A stretch of DNA of 64,000 nucleotides from Castellaniella sp047971665 (lineage in GTDB: Bacteria; Pseudomonadota; Gammaproteobacteria; Burkholderiales; Burkholderiaceae_B), in assembly GCF_047971665.1 (NCBI RefSeq), contig NZ_JBKEAA010000012.1, positions 1-64,000 of the forward strand, written 5' to 3'. Made by a program: the position numbers and the translations under genes. The notes below the pieces were generated by a model. It was given only the letters and a program-made list of their open reading frames with translations, was not told where the DNA came from and ran no database searches. This document shows, piece by piece, positions 1-8,326 of this stretch; position 1 is the stretch's first letter, and each line of letters opens with the position of its first letter.

Positions 1-49
1 CGACCTTCTCATTACAAGTGAGCTGCTCTACCAACTGAGCTAAGCCGGC
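1..49 (-). tRNA. tRNA-Thr (anticodon TGT), 3' part cut by window edge
   Basis: Read on the minus strand the sequence starts with an acceptor arm GCCGGCT, followed by a D-arm with paired GCTC/GAGC around AGTTGGTA. The anticodon arm has CTCA/TGAG stems around the loop CTTGTAA, giving anticodon TGT (threonine). The variable region begins and the window then ends, so the T-arm and 3' acceptor strand lie outside. The gene is downstream of sspA-sspB on the same strand. Confidence 0.93.
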
Positions 50-82
50 CAAGGACCGTCATTCTACAGGATGGCGCATCCT

Positions 83-505
83 CTATTTGACGACCTTCAG
101 GTGTGACGGCCTGGGGGTATCGGGATCATCGTCCGGAAGCGTCGCAGGCGTCGGCGGCTCGGGCGGGTCGCCGCCCCCCGGGTAGGGTTGCGAGGCGACC
201 ACCTCGAAGCCCATCCCGGCGCCGGTTTCGCGGGCATAGACGGCCGAAACCGCCCCCACGGGGATGAACAGATGCTCTACCGCACCATTGAAGCGGGATT
301 CGAATTCGATGTATTCGTTGCCCAGCGTCAGGCGATTGGTGGCGAGATGGCTGATGTTCAGCGTGATCTGGCCATCATGAACGTGCGCGAGAGGCACCAC
401 GGTGTTTTCGTCAACGGTGACCACCAGGTAGGGGGTATAGCCATTGTCGGTGCACCATTCGTGCAGCGCACGGATCAGGTACGGTTTGGTCGAGGATTCC
501 TGCAT
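83..505 (-). CDS. sspB: SspB, ClpXP specificity-enhancing adaptor
   Basis: This 140-residue protein matches stringent starvation protein B, which binds ssrA-tagged peptides from stalled ribosomes and delivers them to ClpXP. Residues 1 to about 105 form the substrate-binding domain. They are followed by a flexible linker rich in Pro and Asp (about 108-133). The protein ends in LKVVK, the short C-terminal motif that docks on the ClpX zinc-binding domain. It starts only four bases after the sspA stop codon, so the two are almost certainly co-transcribed, as is usual in beta- and gammaproteobacteria. Confidence 0.95.
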   Translation of the reverse strand: MQESSTKPYLIRALHEWCTDNGYTPYLVVTVDENTVVPLAHVHDGQITLNISHLATNRLTLGNEYIEFESRFNGAVEHLFIPVGAVSAVYARETGAGMGFEVVASQPYPGGGDPPEPPTPATLPDDDPDTPRPSHLKVVK

Positions 506-509
506 GTGT

Positions 510-1118
510 TCAGCGGCGCATGACCTTTTCGGACGGCGTCAGCGCCTCGATGTAGGCGGGACGCGAGAACAGCCGCTCGGCATATTTCTGGATCGGCGCG
601 GCGCTCTTGGGCAGCTCGATGCCGTAATGGCCCAGACGCCACAGCAGCGGCGCGATGGCGACGTCCAGCATGGAGAATTCCTCGCCGAGCATGAATTTGT
701 TCTTCATCAGCAGCGGGGCCAGCTGGGCCAGACGGTCGCGGATGTTGACGCGCGCGGCATCGCGGGCCTTTTCGTCCGTGATGCCGCGATTTTCGAGCGT
801 GGAGACGTGGACGAACAGTTCCTTTTCGAAGTTGCACAGGAACAGGCGGGTGCGCGCCCGCATGATCGGGTCAGCCGGCATCAGCTGCGGATGCGGGAAG
901 CGCTCGTCGATGTATTCGTTGATGATGTTCGATTCGTACAGGACCAGGTCGCGCTCGACCAGGATAGGCACCTGGCCATACGGGTTCATCACCAGAATGT
1001 CTTCGGGTTTGTTGTACAGGTCGATGTCGCGGATTTCGAAATCCATACCCTTTTCGAACAGCACAAAGCGGCAGCGTTGCGAAAAAGGGCAGGTCGTTCC
1101 GGAATAGAGCACCATCAT
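510..1118 (-). CDS. sspA: SspA, stringent starvation protein A (GST-fold transcription factor)
   Basis: This 202-residue protein has a glutathione-S-transferase fold. The N-terminal thioredoxin-like half contains NPYGQVPIL and the YESNIINEYI segment, and a helical C-terminal half follows. In the family SspA binds RNA polymerase and alters transcription during stress rather than acting as an enzyme. The reading frame stays open upstream to 1202, but the family N-terminus (MMVLYSGTTCPFSQR) places the start at 1118, with 1115 as the alternative. sspB follows after a four-base gap. Confidence 0.93.
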   Translation of the reverse strand: MMVLYSGTTCPFSQRCRFVLFEKGMDFEIRDIDLYNKPEDILVMNPYGQVPILVERDLVLYESNIINEYIDERFPHPQLMPADPIMRARTRLFLCNFEKELFVHVSTLENRGITDEKARDAARVNIRDRLAQLAPLLMKNKFMLGEEFSMLDVAIAPLLWRLGHYGIELPKSAAPIQKYAERLFSRPAYIEALTPSEKVMRR

Positions 1119-1163
1119 GTCGTGGGTTCCAATGCAAAAGAAGGCGGAGAATGCGCGTGATCC

Positions 1164-1199
1164 TGAAAACACCAGCCAGGCGTGACAACGCCTGGCTGG
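1164..1199 (-). terminator. Rho-independent terminator after petABC
   Basis: A perfect 12-bp stem (arms 1172-1183 and 1188-1199, CCAGCCAGGCGT against ACGCCTGGCTGG) encloses a 4-base loop. On the minus strand it is followed directly by TGTTTTC. It lies between the petC stop codon and the sspA start, so it should end the cytochrome bc1 transcript and separate it from sspAB. Confidence 0.85.
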
Positions 1200-1251
1200 C
1201 ACCCGATCCGCAAGATCGGAGGGTCACGCGCCCCGAAGAGCGTGGCTGACC

Positions 1252-2100
1252 TTAGCGGACATGCTTCCAGTATGCCGCATTCATGCGCACGGCGACAAAC
1301 AGGAACAGGAACAGGAACAGCATGACCCAGACGCCGATCTGCTTGCGCGCCAGTTGACCGGGTTCCGCCATCCAGCCCAGGAAATTGCTGAGATCGGCGA
1401 CATCGCTTTCGAATTTGGCGAAAGTCTTGGCGTCGGCGGAGTCAAAACGCGTGACGCGCGTGGCCTCGCCGGTATAGTCCTTCAGGACCTCGGACTTGGC
1501 CGTCGGAATGCCATCGGCATCATAGACCGTCGTGGTGCGCTCCCAGCGCTCGTTGCCCTTGTCGTCGGCAACCTGATGGACTTCGATGTCGGTAAAGCTG
1601 CGCGGGCCTTCGCGTTCCCAGAGCACGTTGGGCATGCCGACACTGGGGAAGACGACGTTGTTCCAGCCGGTTTTCTTGCTGGCATCGCGATAGAAGGTAC
1701 GCAGGTAGGTATAGATGTAGTCCACGCCGGACGGGCCGAAGTTGGTGCTCTTGGCGCGGGCGATCACGGACAGGTCCGGCGGCGTGGTGCCGAACCATTT
1801 TTTCGCGTCTTCGGGGGTCATGGAGATCTTCATCAGATCGCCGACCTTTTCGCGGGAGAACAGCAGGTTTTTCTTGATTTCGTTTTCGGACAGGCCAAGG
1901 TCCATGAGCTTGTTGTAGCGCATGGCGTTGGCGCTGTGACAGTTCAGGCAATAGTTGACGAACAGTTTGGCGCCATTTTGCAGGGCTGCCAGATCGGTGA
2001 TGCGATCGGGAGCGCGATCCAGATGCGCGCCGCCCTCGGCGGCGAACGTCAGCGTGCAGGTCAGAGACAGGGCCAGGGCACCGAGCAGTTTTTTCAGCAT
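1252..2100 (-). CDS. petC: Cytochrome c1 of the bc1 complex
   Basis: This 282-residue protein has a signal peptide (about 1-20), then the haem-binding motif C51-L-N-C54-H55 in a typical cytochrome c1 domain. A single C-terminal membrane anchor (about residues 254-275) ends with basic residues. It carries electrons from the Rieske protein to soluble cytochrome c on the periplasmic side. It is the last gene of petA-petB-petC, 31 bases after petB, and a strong hairpin terminator lies beyond it. The WVMLFLFLFLFV anchor is unusually rich in Phe and Leu. Confidence 0.95.
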   Translation of the reverse strand: MLKKLLGALALSLTCTLTFAAEGGAHLDRAPDRITDLAALQNGAKLFVNYCLNCHSANAMRYNKLMDLGLSENEIKKNLLFSREKVGDLMKISMTPEDAKKWFGTTPPDLSVIARAKSTNFGPSGVDYIYTYLRTFYRDASKKTGWNNVVFPSVGMPNVLWEREGPRSFTDIEVHQVADDKGNERWERTTTVYDADGIPTAKSEVLKDYTGEATRVTRFDSADAKTFAKFESDVADLSNFLGWMAEPGQLARKQIGVWVMLFLFLFLFVAVRMNAAYWKHVR

Positions 2101-2131
2101 GATCTTTCCATGACAGTCAGTGGTTCGGCCT

Positions 2132-3517
2132 TCAATGGGCCCGGAAGGTAACGCGGTCGGGAACCGGCTTGAAGGTGCCCAGGCGGCTCCAGACGGGCAT
2201 CGCCAGGAAGAACGCCAGATAGATGACCGTCCCGATCTGACCGAGGAGGGTGTAGGTCGGCGACACCGGCTGCGTGCCCAGCCAGCCCAGGATCAGGAAG
2301 TCGATGATGAAGATCGCGTACAGCACCTTGTGCCAGCCTGGACGGTAGCGGATGGACTTGACCGGGGAATGATCCAGCCACGGCAGGAAGAACAGGATGA
2401 CGACGGCACCGCCCATGGACACCACGCCCCAGAACTTGGCGTCTAGCACCCTCATCAGGACGGCGACCAGGATCAGGATGGCAGGCACGGCCAGCCGCCA
2501 GATGCCGGAGAGCCGTCCCTTGACGAACAGCACGGCGGCGGCGAGCACGGCGCCGGCCGCCAGCACCCAGGTGAAGTCGCTGGTGGTGGCGCGCAGCATG
2601 GTGTAGAACGGCGTGAAATACCAGACCGGCGCGATGTGCGGCGGTGTTTTCAGCGGGTCGGCCGGCAGGAAGTTGTTGTATTCCAGGAAATAGCCGCCCA
2701 TTTCGGGGCCGAAGAAGATGATCGCGGCAAACACGATCAGGAAGCCCGCCACACCCACCACATCGTGCACCGAGTAGTAGGGATGGAACGGGATCCCGTC
2801 CACGGGGTGGCCGTTCTTGTCCTTGGGGCCCTTCTTGATCTCGACGCCATCGGGGTTGTTCGAGCCGACCTCGTGCAGGGCGATGATGTGCGCCACGACC
2901 AGGCCGATCAGCACCAGAGGTATGGCGATCACGTGGAAGGCGAAGAACCGGTTCAGCGTCGCGTCGGACACGACGTAGTCGCCGCGGATCCACAGGGAAA
3001 GCTCGGGGCCGATGAAGGGGATGGCCGAGAACAGGTTCACGATCACCTGGGCGCCCCAGTAGGACATCTGGCCCCAGGGCAGCAGGTAACCGAAGAAGGC
3101 CTCGCCCATCAGGCACAGGAAAATGCCCACGCCGAAGATCCAGACCAGCTCGCGCGGCTTGCGGTAGGAGCCATAGAACAGGCCGCGCAGCATGTGCAGG
3201 TAGACCACGACAAAGAACATCGAGGCGCCGGTCGAGTGCATGTAGCGGATGAACCAGCCGCCCGGCACCTCGCGCATGATGTATTCGACGGACTCGAAGG
3301 CAAAGCGCGCATCGGGCTTGTAGTTCATCACCAGGAAGATCCCGGTGACGACCTGGATCACCAGCACCAGCAGGGCCAGCGATCCGAAGAAATACCAAAA
3401 ATTGAAATTTTTAGGAGCATAGTATTCGGACATATGCTCTTTGAACATTTTGGTGAGCGGGAAGCGGTTGTCCACCCAGCCAAGCAACCCGGTCGTCTCG
3501 ATGTTTTTATCGGCCAT
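2132..3517 (-). CDS. petB: Cytochrome b of the bc1 complex
   Basis: This 461-residue membrane protein is the quinol-oxidising core of complex III. The four haem ligands are visible as H94 and H108 in one helix and H195 and H210 in another. The Qo-site motif is PVWY (297-300) rather than the classical PEWY. The second His pair is 15 residues apart, as in cytochrome b6, rather than 14. An AGGAG ribosome binding site lies before the ATG. The gene sits 48 bases after petA and upstream of petC in the same operon. Confidence 0.95.
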   Translation of the reverse strand: MADKNIETTGLLGWVDNRFPLTKMFKEHMSEYYAPKNFNFWYFFGSLALLVLVIQVVTGIFLVMNYKPDARFAFESVEYIMREVPGGWFIRYMHSTGASMFFVVVYLHMLRGLFYGSYRKPRELVWIFGVGIFLCLMGEAFFGYLLPWGQMSYWGAQVIVNLFSAIPFIGPELSLWIRGDYVVSDATLNRFFAFHVIAIPLVLIGLVVAHIIALHEVGSNNPDGVEIKKGPKDKNGHPVDGIPFHPYYSVHDVVGVAGFLIVFAAIIFFGPEMGGYFLEYNNFLPADPLKTPPHIAPVWYFTPFYTMLRATTSDFTWVLAAGAVLAAAVLFVKGRLSGIWRLAVPAILILVAVLMRVLDAKFWGVVSMGGAVVILFFLPWLDHSPVKSIRYRPGWHKVLYAIFIIDFLILGWLGTQPVSPTYTLLGQIGTVIYLAFFLAMPVWSRLGTFKPVPDRVTFRAH

Positions 3518-3565
3518 GAAAGGCTCCTAGATTCAATATCGCAATAGGATGAACGGAGGCGTTCA

Positions 3566-4210
3566 TCAAGCCTTGTCGTTTTCTTCGACGCCGATGGTGA
3601 TGCGGGTGCCATCGGCGGAGAAAACGTAGGGCGGGATTTCGAGATTGTCAGGGGCCGGCTTGTTGGCGAACACCCGGCCAGCCAGGTCGAAGGTCGAACC
3701 ATGGCAGGGACACAGCCAGCCGCCGGGCCAGTCGCCGGGCAACCCGGGCTGGGCGCCGGTCTGGAAGTGGGCGGTCGGCGAGCAGCCCAGATGGGTGCAG
3801 ATGCCGATGCAGACAAAGTATTCGGGCTTGCGCGAACGGTAGTCATTCTTGGCCCATGCCGGTGTAAAACCGGGACGCTCGGAATCGGGATCGGCGAGTT
3901 CGGCGTTGTGCTTGGGCAGGTCGGCGAGTTCGGCCTTGGTGCGGCGCACGATCCAGACCGGCTTGCCGCGCCATTCGACCGTCATCATCTGGCCCTCGGC
4001 CAGTCCCGAGATGTCCGCCTCGACCGGCGCGCCGGCCGCCTTGGCCTTTTCGGAGGGCGCGAACGAACCGACGAAGGGAACAACCGTGGCCACACCCGCG
4101 GCTCCGCCAAGAGTACAGGCCGATGCGACCCAGAAACGGCGCGAAGGATCGGGGGGCAGGTTCGGGTCGACTGCGCCCTGCTCGTCGGACTGTGTCGGAT
4201 GCTGACTCAT
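3566..4210 (-). CDS. petA: Rieske iron-sulfur subunit of the bc1 complex
   Basis: This 214-residue protein starts with a twin-arginine type signal anchor (SRRFWVASA, about residues 23-31) that keeps the subunit tethered in the membrane. The C-terminal domain carries both [2Fe-2S] boxes, CTHLGC and CPCHGS, supplying two Cys and two His ligands. It is the first gene of petABC. It shuttles electrons from quinol bound to cytochrome b to cytochrome c1. Confidence 0.95.
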   Translation of the reverse strand: MSQHPTQSDEQGAVDPNLPPDPSRRFWVASACTLGGAAGVATVVPFVGSFAPSEKAKAAGAPVEADISGLAEGQMMTVEWRGKPVWIVRRTKAELADLPKHNAELADPDSERPGFTPAWAKNDYRSRKPEYFVCIGICTHLGCSPTAHFQTGAQPGLPGDWPGGWLCPCHGSTFDLAGRVFANKPAPDNLEIPPYVFSADGTRITIGVEENDKA

Positions 4211-4313
4211 GCTGTTATCCCAGGTTGCCGCCCGATGGGCGGAGCGATTTGAACGTGATCAGCCCTTGCGGGAGACAGAGAACCTGCTGCTCCACAAGGG
4301 TCTTCAACGGCGT

Positions 4314-4341
4314 ATTATAGCGTTACGCCCAGTGGGGTAAA
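4314..4341 (-). promoter_or_regulatory. Possible sigma-70 promoter for petABC
   Basis: On the minus strand a consensus -10 box TATAAT (4319-4314) is preceded, 16 bases upstream, by TTTACC (4341-4336), which matches 4 of 6 bases of the -35 consensus. It lies about 100 bases upstream of petA in the divergent region with mscL. The -10 is convincing; the -35 is weak. Confidence 0.42.
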
Positions 4342-4360
4342 TCAATTGAGGGGTATAGCA

Positions 4361-4813
4361 ATGAGCACATCCGGGGGGTTCATCAAAGAATTCCGGGAAT
4401 TCGCCATCAAGGGCAATATGATGGACCTGGCGATTGGGGTCATCATCGGAGGCGCCTTTGGCAAGATCATCGATTCGGTCGTCAATGATCTGGTCATGCC
4501 GCTGATCAATTTCGTCCTTGGCGGCAGTGTCAATTTCGACAACCTGTTCTGGGTGCTGCGCATGCCCGAAGGCTACGCCGGAGCCATGGCCATGGCCGAT
4601 CTGTCCAAGGCCGGTGCCGTCGTGTTCGCCTGGGGTCACTTCCTGACCATCCTCGTCAATTTCCTGCTGCTGGCCCTGGTGGTCTTCATGATGGTGAAGA
4701 TGATCAACAACGCCCGCAAACGCGCCGAGGCCGAGGCGCCCGCCCCCGCGCCCGCCGCCCCGCCCGAGGATGTCGTCCTGTTGCGTGAAATCCGCGATGC
4801 GCTGAAAAAATAA
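4361..4813 (+). CDS. mscL: Large-conductance mechanosensitive channel MscL
   Basis: This 150-residue protein opens under membrane tension to release solutes during hypo-osmotic shock. The N-terminal amphipathic helix (FIKEFREFAIKGNMMDLAIG) leads into TM1 (GVIIGGAFGKIIDSVVNDLVMP), the family's most conserved segment. A periplasmic loop, TM2 (about 88-110) and a charged cytoplasmic helix (DVVLLREIRDALKK) follow an Ala/Pro-rich linker. The frame opens at a TTG at 4346, but a GAGGGG ribosome binding site just before ATG 4361 decides the start. It is transcribed divergently from petABC. Confidence 0.95.
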   Translation: MSTSGGFIKEFREFAIKGNMMDLAIGVIIGGAFGKIIDSVVNDLVMPLINFVLGGSVNFDNLFWVLRMPEGYAGAMAMADLSKAGAVVFAWGHFLTILVNFLLLALVVFMMVKMINNARKRAEAEAPAPAPAAPPEDVVLLREIRDALKK

Positions 4814-4847
4814 ACGCTGCCGGCAAGCGCGATCGCGGCATCGGGGA

Positions 4848-5627
4848 CTAGACGGGGTTGTCGATGTCCACGAATTCGCAGGGCACCCCGAACTGCGCTT
4901 CGATGACCGCCCCCAGGGCCCGGACCCCGTAGCGTTCCGTCGCATGGTGGCCGGCGCTCAGGTACGCAGCGCCGGTTTCACGCGCCAGATGCACGGTCGG
5001 TTCGGAGATCTCTCCACTGACATAGCAGTCCGCGCCCGCCGCCAGGGCGGCCTCCATCATGCCCTGAGCGGCTCCGGTGCACCAGGCCAGCCGTCGCACG
5101 GGACGTTCGGGTACGCCGATCACCTGAGGCGCGCGTCCCAGCCGGCGGGCCATGTCCTCGGCCAGCGCGCCGACCGTCATGTCCCGCGCCGGGGCACCCA
5201 GCCAGACCAGATCATCAGGCCCGCAACGTCGGGGCACCCCGTCCGGACGGATGTCCGGCGCCCAATCCATGACCCGGGCCAGTTGCGCGTTGTTGCCCCA
5301 TTCCAGATGCGCGTCCAGCGGCAGATGGTAGGCGAACAGGTTGATTTCGCGCGCCATGAGCGCCGACAGACGGCGGTGCTTGATGCCGCGGATGCAGGGA
5401 TCCTCGTTCTTCCAGAACCAGCCGTGATGCACCAGGATCGCATCCGCATCGAGCGCGACGGCCGCCTCGATCAGCGCCTGCGAGGCCGTCACGCCGGTGA
5501 CGATGCGACGGATCTCGTCACGGCCCTGAACCTGCAGACCATTGGGGCAATAATCACGAAAGCGTTCAGGCTGCAGCGCCTCGTCGAGCCAGTCCGCCAG
5601 CGCCTGGCGTGATATGTTGGTGGCCAT
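4848..5627 (-). CDS. Nif3-like dinuclear metal-centre protein (YbgI family)
   Basis: This 259-residue protein belongs to the Nif3/DUF34 family of hexameric proteins with a two-metal site. Likely metal ligands are seen in VHHGWFW, in DAHLEWGNN and near the C-terminus in SAGHHATERYG. The family is sometimes annotated as GTP cyclohydrolase type 2, but the physiological role is not settled. It is transcribed divergently from the DegS-like protease gene 70 bases away. Confidence 0.88.
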   Translation of the reverse strand: MATNISRQALADWLDEALQPERFRDYCPNGLQVQGRDEIRRIVTGVTASQALIEAAVALDADAILVHHGWFWKNEDPCIRGIKHRRLSALMAREINLFAYHLPLDAHLEWGNNAQLARVMDWAPDIRPDGVPRRCGPDDLVWLGAPARDMTVGALAEDMARRLGRAPQVIGVPERPVRRLAWCTGAAQGMMEAALAAGADCYVSGEISEPTVHLARETGAAYLSAGHHATERYGVRALGAVIEAQFGVPCEFVDIDNPV

Positions 5628-5697
5628 ATGCCGATGTCCTTTAGTATGTCTGTTTGCTGCCGAACCACCCCAAGCTCAAGACGCATTCAGTGATTCC

Positions 5698-6873
<1,176 letters not shown>

Positions 6874-6901
6874 CGCGCCAGGCACACCCACGCGCTGAAA
6901 A

Positions 6902-6930
6902 CCGACATATTCCTGTCATCTCGCTGCCCT
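6902..6930 (+). promoter_or_regulatory. Putative PHO box (PhoB site)
   Basis: Three 7-base units lie 11 bases apart: CCGACAT (6902), CTGTCAT (6913) and CTGCCCT (6924). The central unit is a perfect match to the PHO-box half-site and its neighbours match 4-5 of 7 bases. The 11-base spacing is that of PhoB direct repeats. The element is 40 bases before a phytase-like gene followed by phoX, which fits control by phosphate starvation. Confidence 0.6.
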
Positions 6931-6969
6931 AGACTGCCGGCTCCTCCCCTCGTTTTCCAGGAAGAGTCC

Positions 6970-8322
6970 ATGTCGTTTCTCCGTCCCTCCATTCTGGCCG
7001 TCCTGATCGGTTGCGCGCCCTGGACCGTCATGGCCCAGGCGGCATCACCAGCCACCCTGAAGGGCCATGCCATCCTTCCGTCCGCCAGTCTCGTGACCCC
7101 GCCGGCCAACGCCCCCGCCGATCTGAAAGTCTCGGGAAAATACACGCGCGGGGTCCGCACCAGCACGCCGGGTTCAGTCATGGGCCGGTCGGCCGACCGC
7201 GCGACCGGCGCCACTCTGCCCACCCGGGGGCAGATCCGCCAGGGCCACTCGGGCGTGAAGGTCATGCCCGACGGCACCCTCTGGGTCCTGACCGACAACG
7301 GTTTCGGGCGCAAGGCGAACTCCATGGACGCCATGCTGTACCTGAACCAGTACCGCGTCGACTGGCAAGCGGGCAAGCTCGAGCCATTGCGCACGACATT
7401 TCTGCGCGATCCCGACCGCAAGATCCCTTTTCGCATCGTCCATGAGGACACCCCCGAACGCTATCTGACCGGTTCCGATCTGGATACCGAGAGCTTCCAG
7501 CCGATCGGCGCGCACTTCTGGATCGGGGACGAGTTCGGTCCCTACCTGATCAAGGCCGACCGCTCGGGCAAGGTGCAGGCCCTGTTCGAGACGCAGGTCG
7601 ATGGACGGATCATCCGCTCCCCCGACCATCATGCCGTCGCGTCTCCCGGCGCCCCAGAACAGACCTACCGGGGGGTCACGCTCAAGCGCTCGAAAGGCTT
7701 CGAGGGCATGGCGGCATCCAGGGACGGCAAATTCCTCTATCCCCTGCTGGAAGGCGCGATCTGGAACGAATCGGCCAAGGCCTGGGAACAAGTGGGCGGC
7801 GCGACGGTGCTGCGCATCCTGGAATTCAGCGTGGCCGACGAGCGCTGGACCGGCCGGTCATGGTTCTACCCACTGGAAGACGCGGGTCATGCGATCGGCG
7901 ATTTCAACATGATCGACGCCACGACCGGTCTGGTGATCGAACGCGACAATGGCGAGGGCACACCCGACAAGGCCTGCGCGCCGGGCGCCGACACGCAAAC
8001 CTGCTTCTCGAATCTGCCCCGCTTCAAGCGGGTCTACAAGATCGAGTTCTCGGATGCGAATGCCGGAAAACTGGTGCGCAAGCTGGCCTACGTGGACCTG
8101 CTCGCCATTCAGGACCCGGACCACAAGGCCCGCAAACCGCTGACCAACGGCACCCTGCAATTCCCGTTTTTCACCATCGAGAATGTCGACGTCGTGGACG
8201 CCGAGCACATCATTGTCGGCAACGACAACAACTTTCCCTTCTCATCCAGCCGGGAACCGAACCATCAGGACGACAACGAATTCGTGCTGCTGCGCGCCCC
8301 CGACCTGCTGCAAGCCCGATAA
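6970..8322 (+). CDS. Exported phytase-like (esterase-like) protein
   Basis: This 450-residue protein has a signal peptide (about 1-24, ending near AQA) and a beta-propeller type domain of the esterase-like/phytase-like family (Pfam Phytase-like). Recognisable stretches are GVKVMPDGTLWVLTDNGFG near the start, KGFEGMAAS in the middle and an acidic NDNNFPFS near the end. The family contains candidate phosphoester hydrolases, but the substrate is not known. It is four bases upstream of phoX, and a PHO-box-like element precedes it, so a role in scavenging organic phosphate is the natural inference. Confidence 0.8.
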   Translation: MSFLRPSILAVLIGCAPWTVMAQAASPATLKGHAILPSASLVTPPANAPADLKVSGKYTRGVRTSTPGSVMGRSADRATGATLPTRGQIRQGHSGVKVMPDGTLWVLTDNGFGRKANSMDAMLYLNQYRVDWQAGKLEPLRTTFLRDPDRKIPFRIVHEDTPERYLTGSDLDTESFQPIGAHFWIGDEFGPYLIKADRSGKVQALFETQVDGRIIRSPDHHAVASPGAPEQTYRGVTLKRSKGFEGMAASRDGKFLYPLLEGAIWNESAKAWEQVGGATVLRILEFSVADERWTGRSWFYPLEDAGHAIGDFNMIDATTGLVIERDNGEGTPDKACAPGADTQTCFSNLPRFKRVYKIEFSDANAGKLVRKLAYVDLLAIQDPDHKARKPLTNGTLQFPFFTIENVDVVDAEHIIVGNDNNFPFSSSREPNHQDDNEFVLLRAPDLLQAR

Positions 8323-8326
8323 GCCC

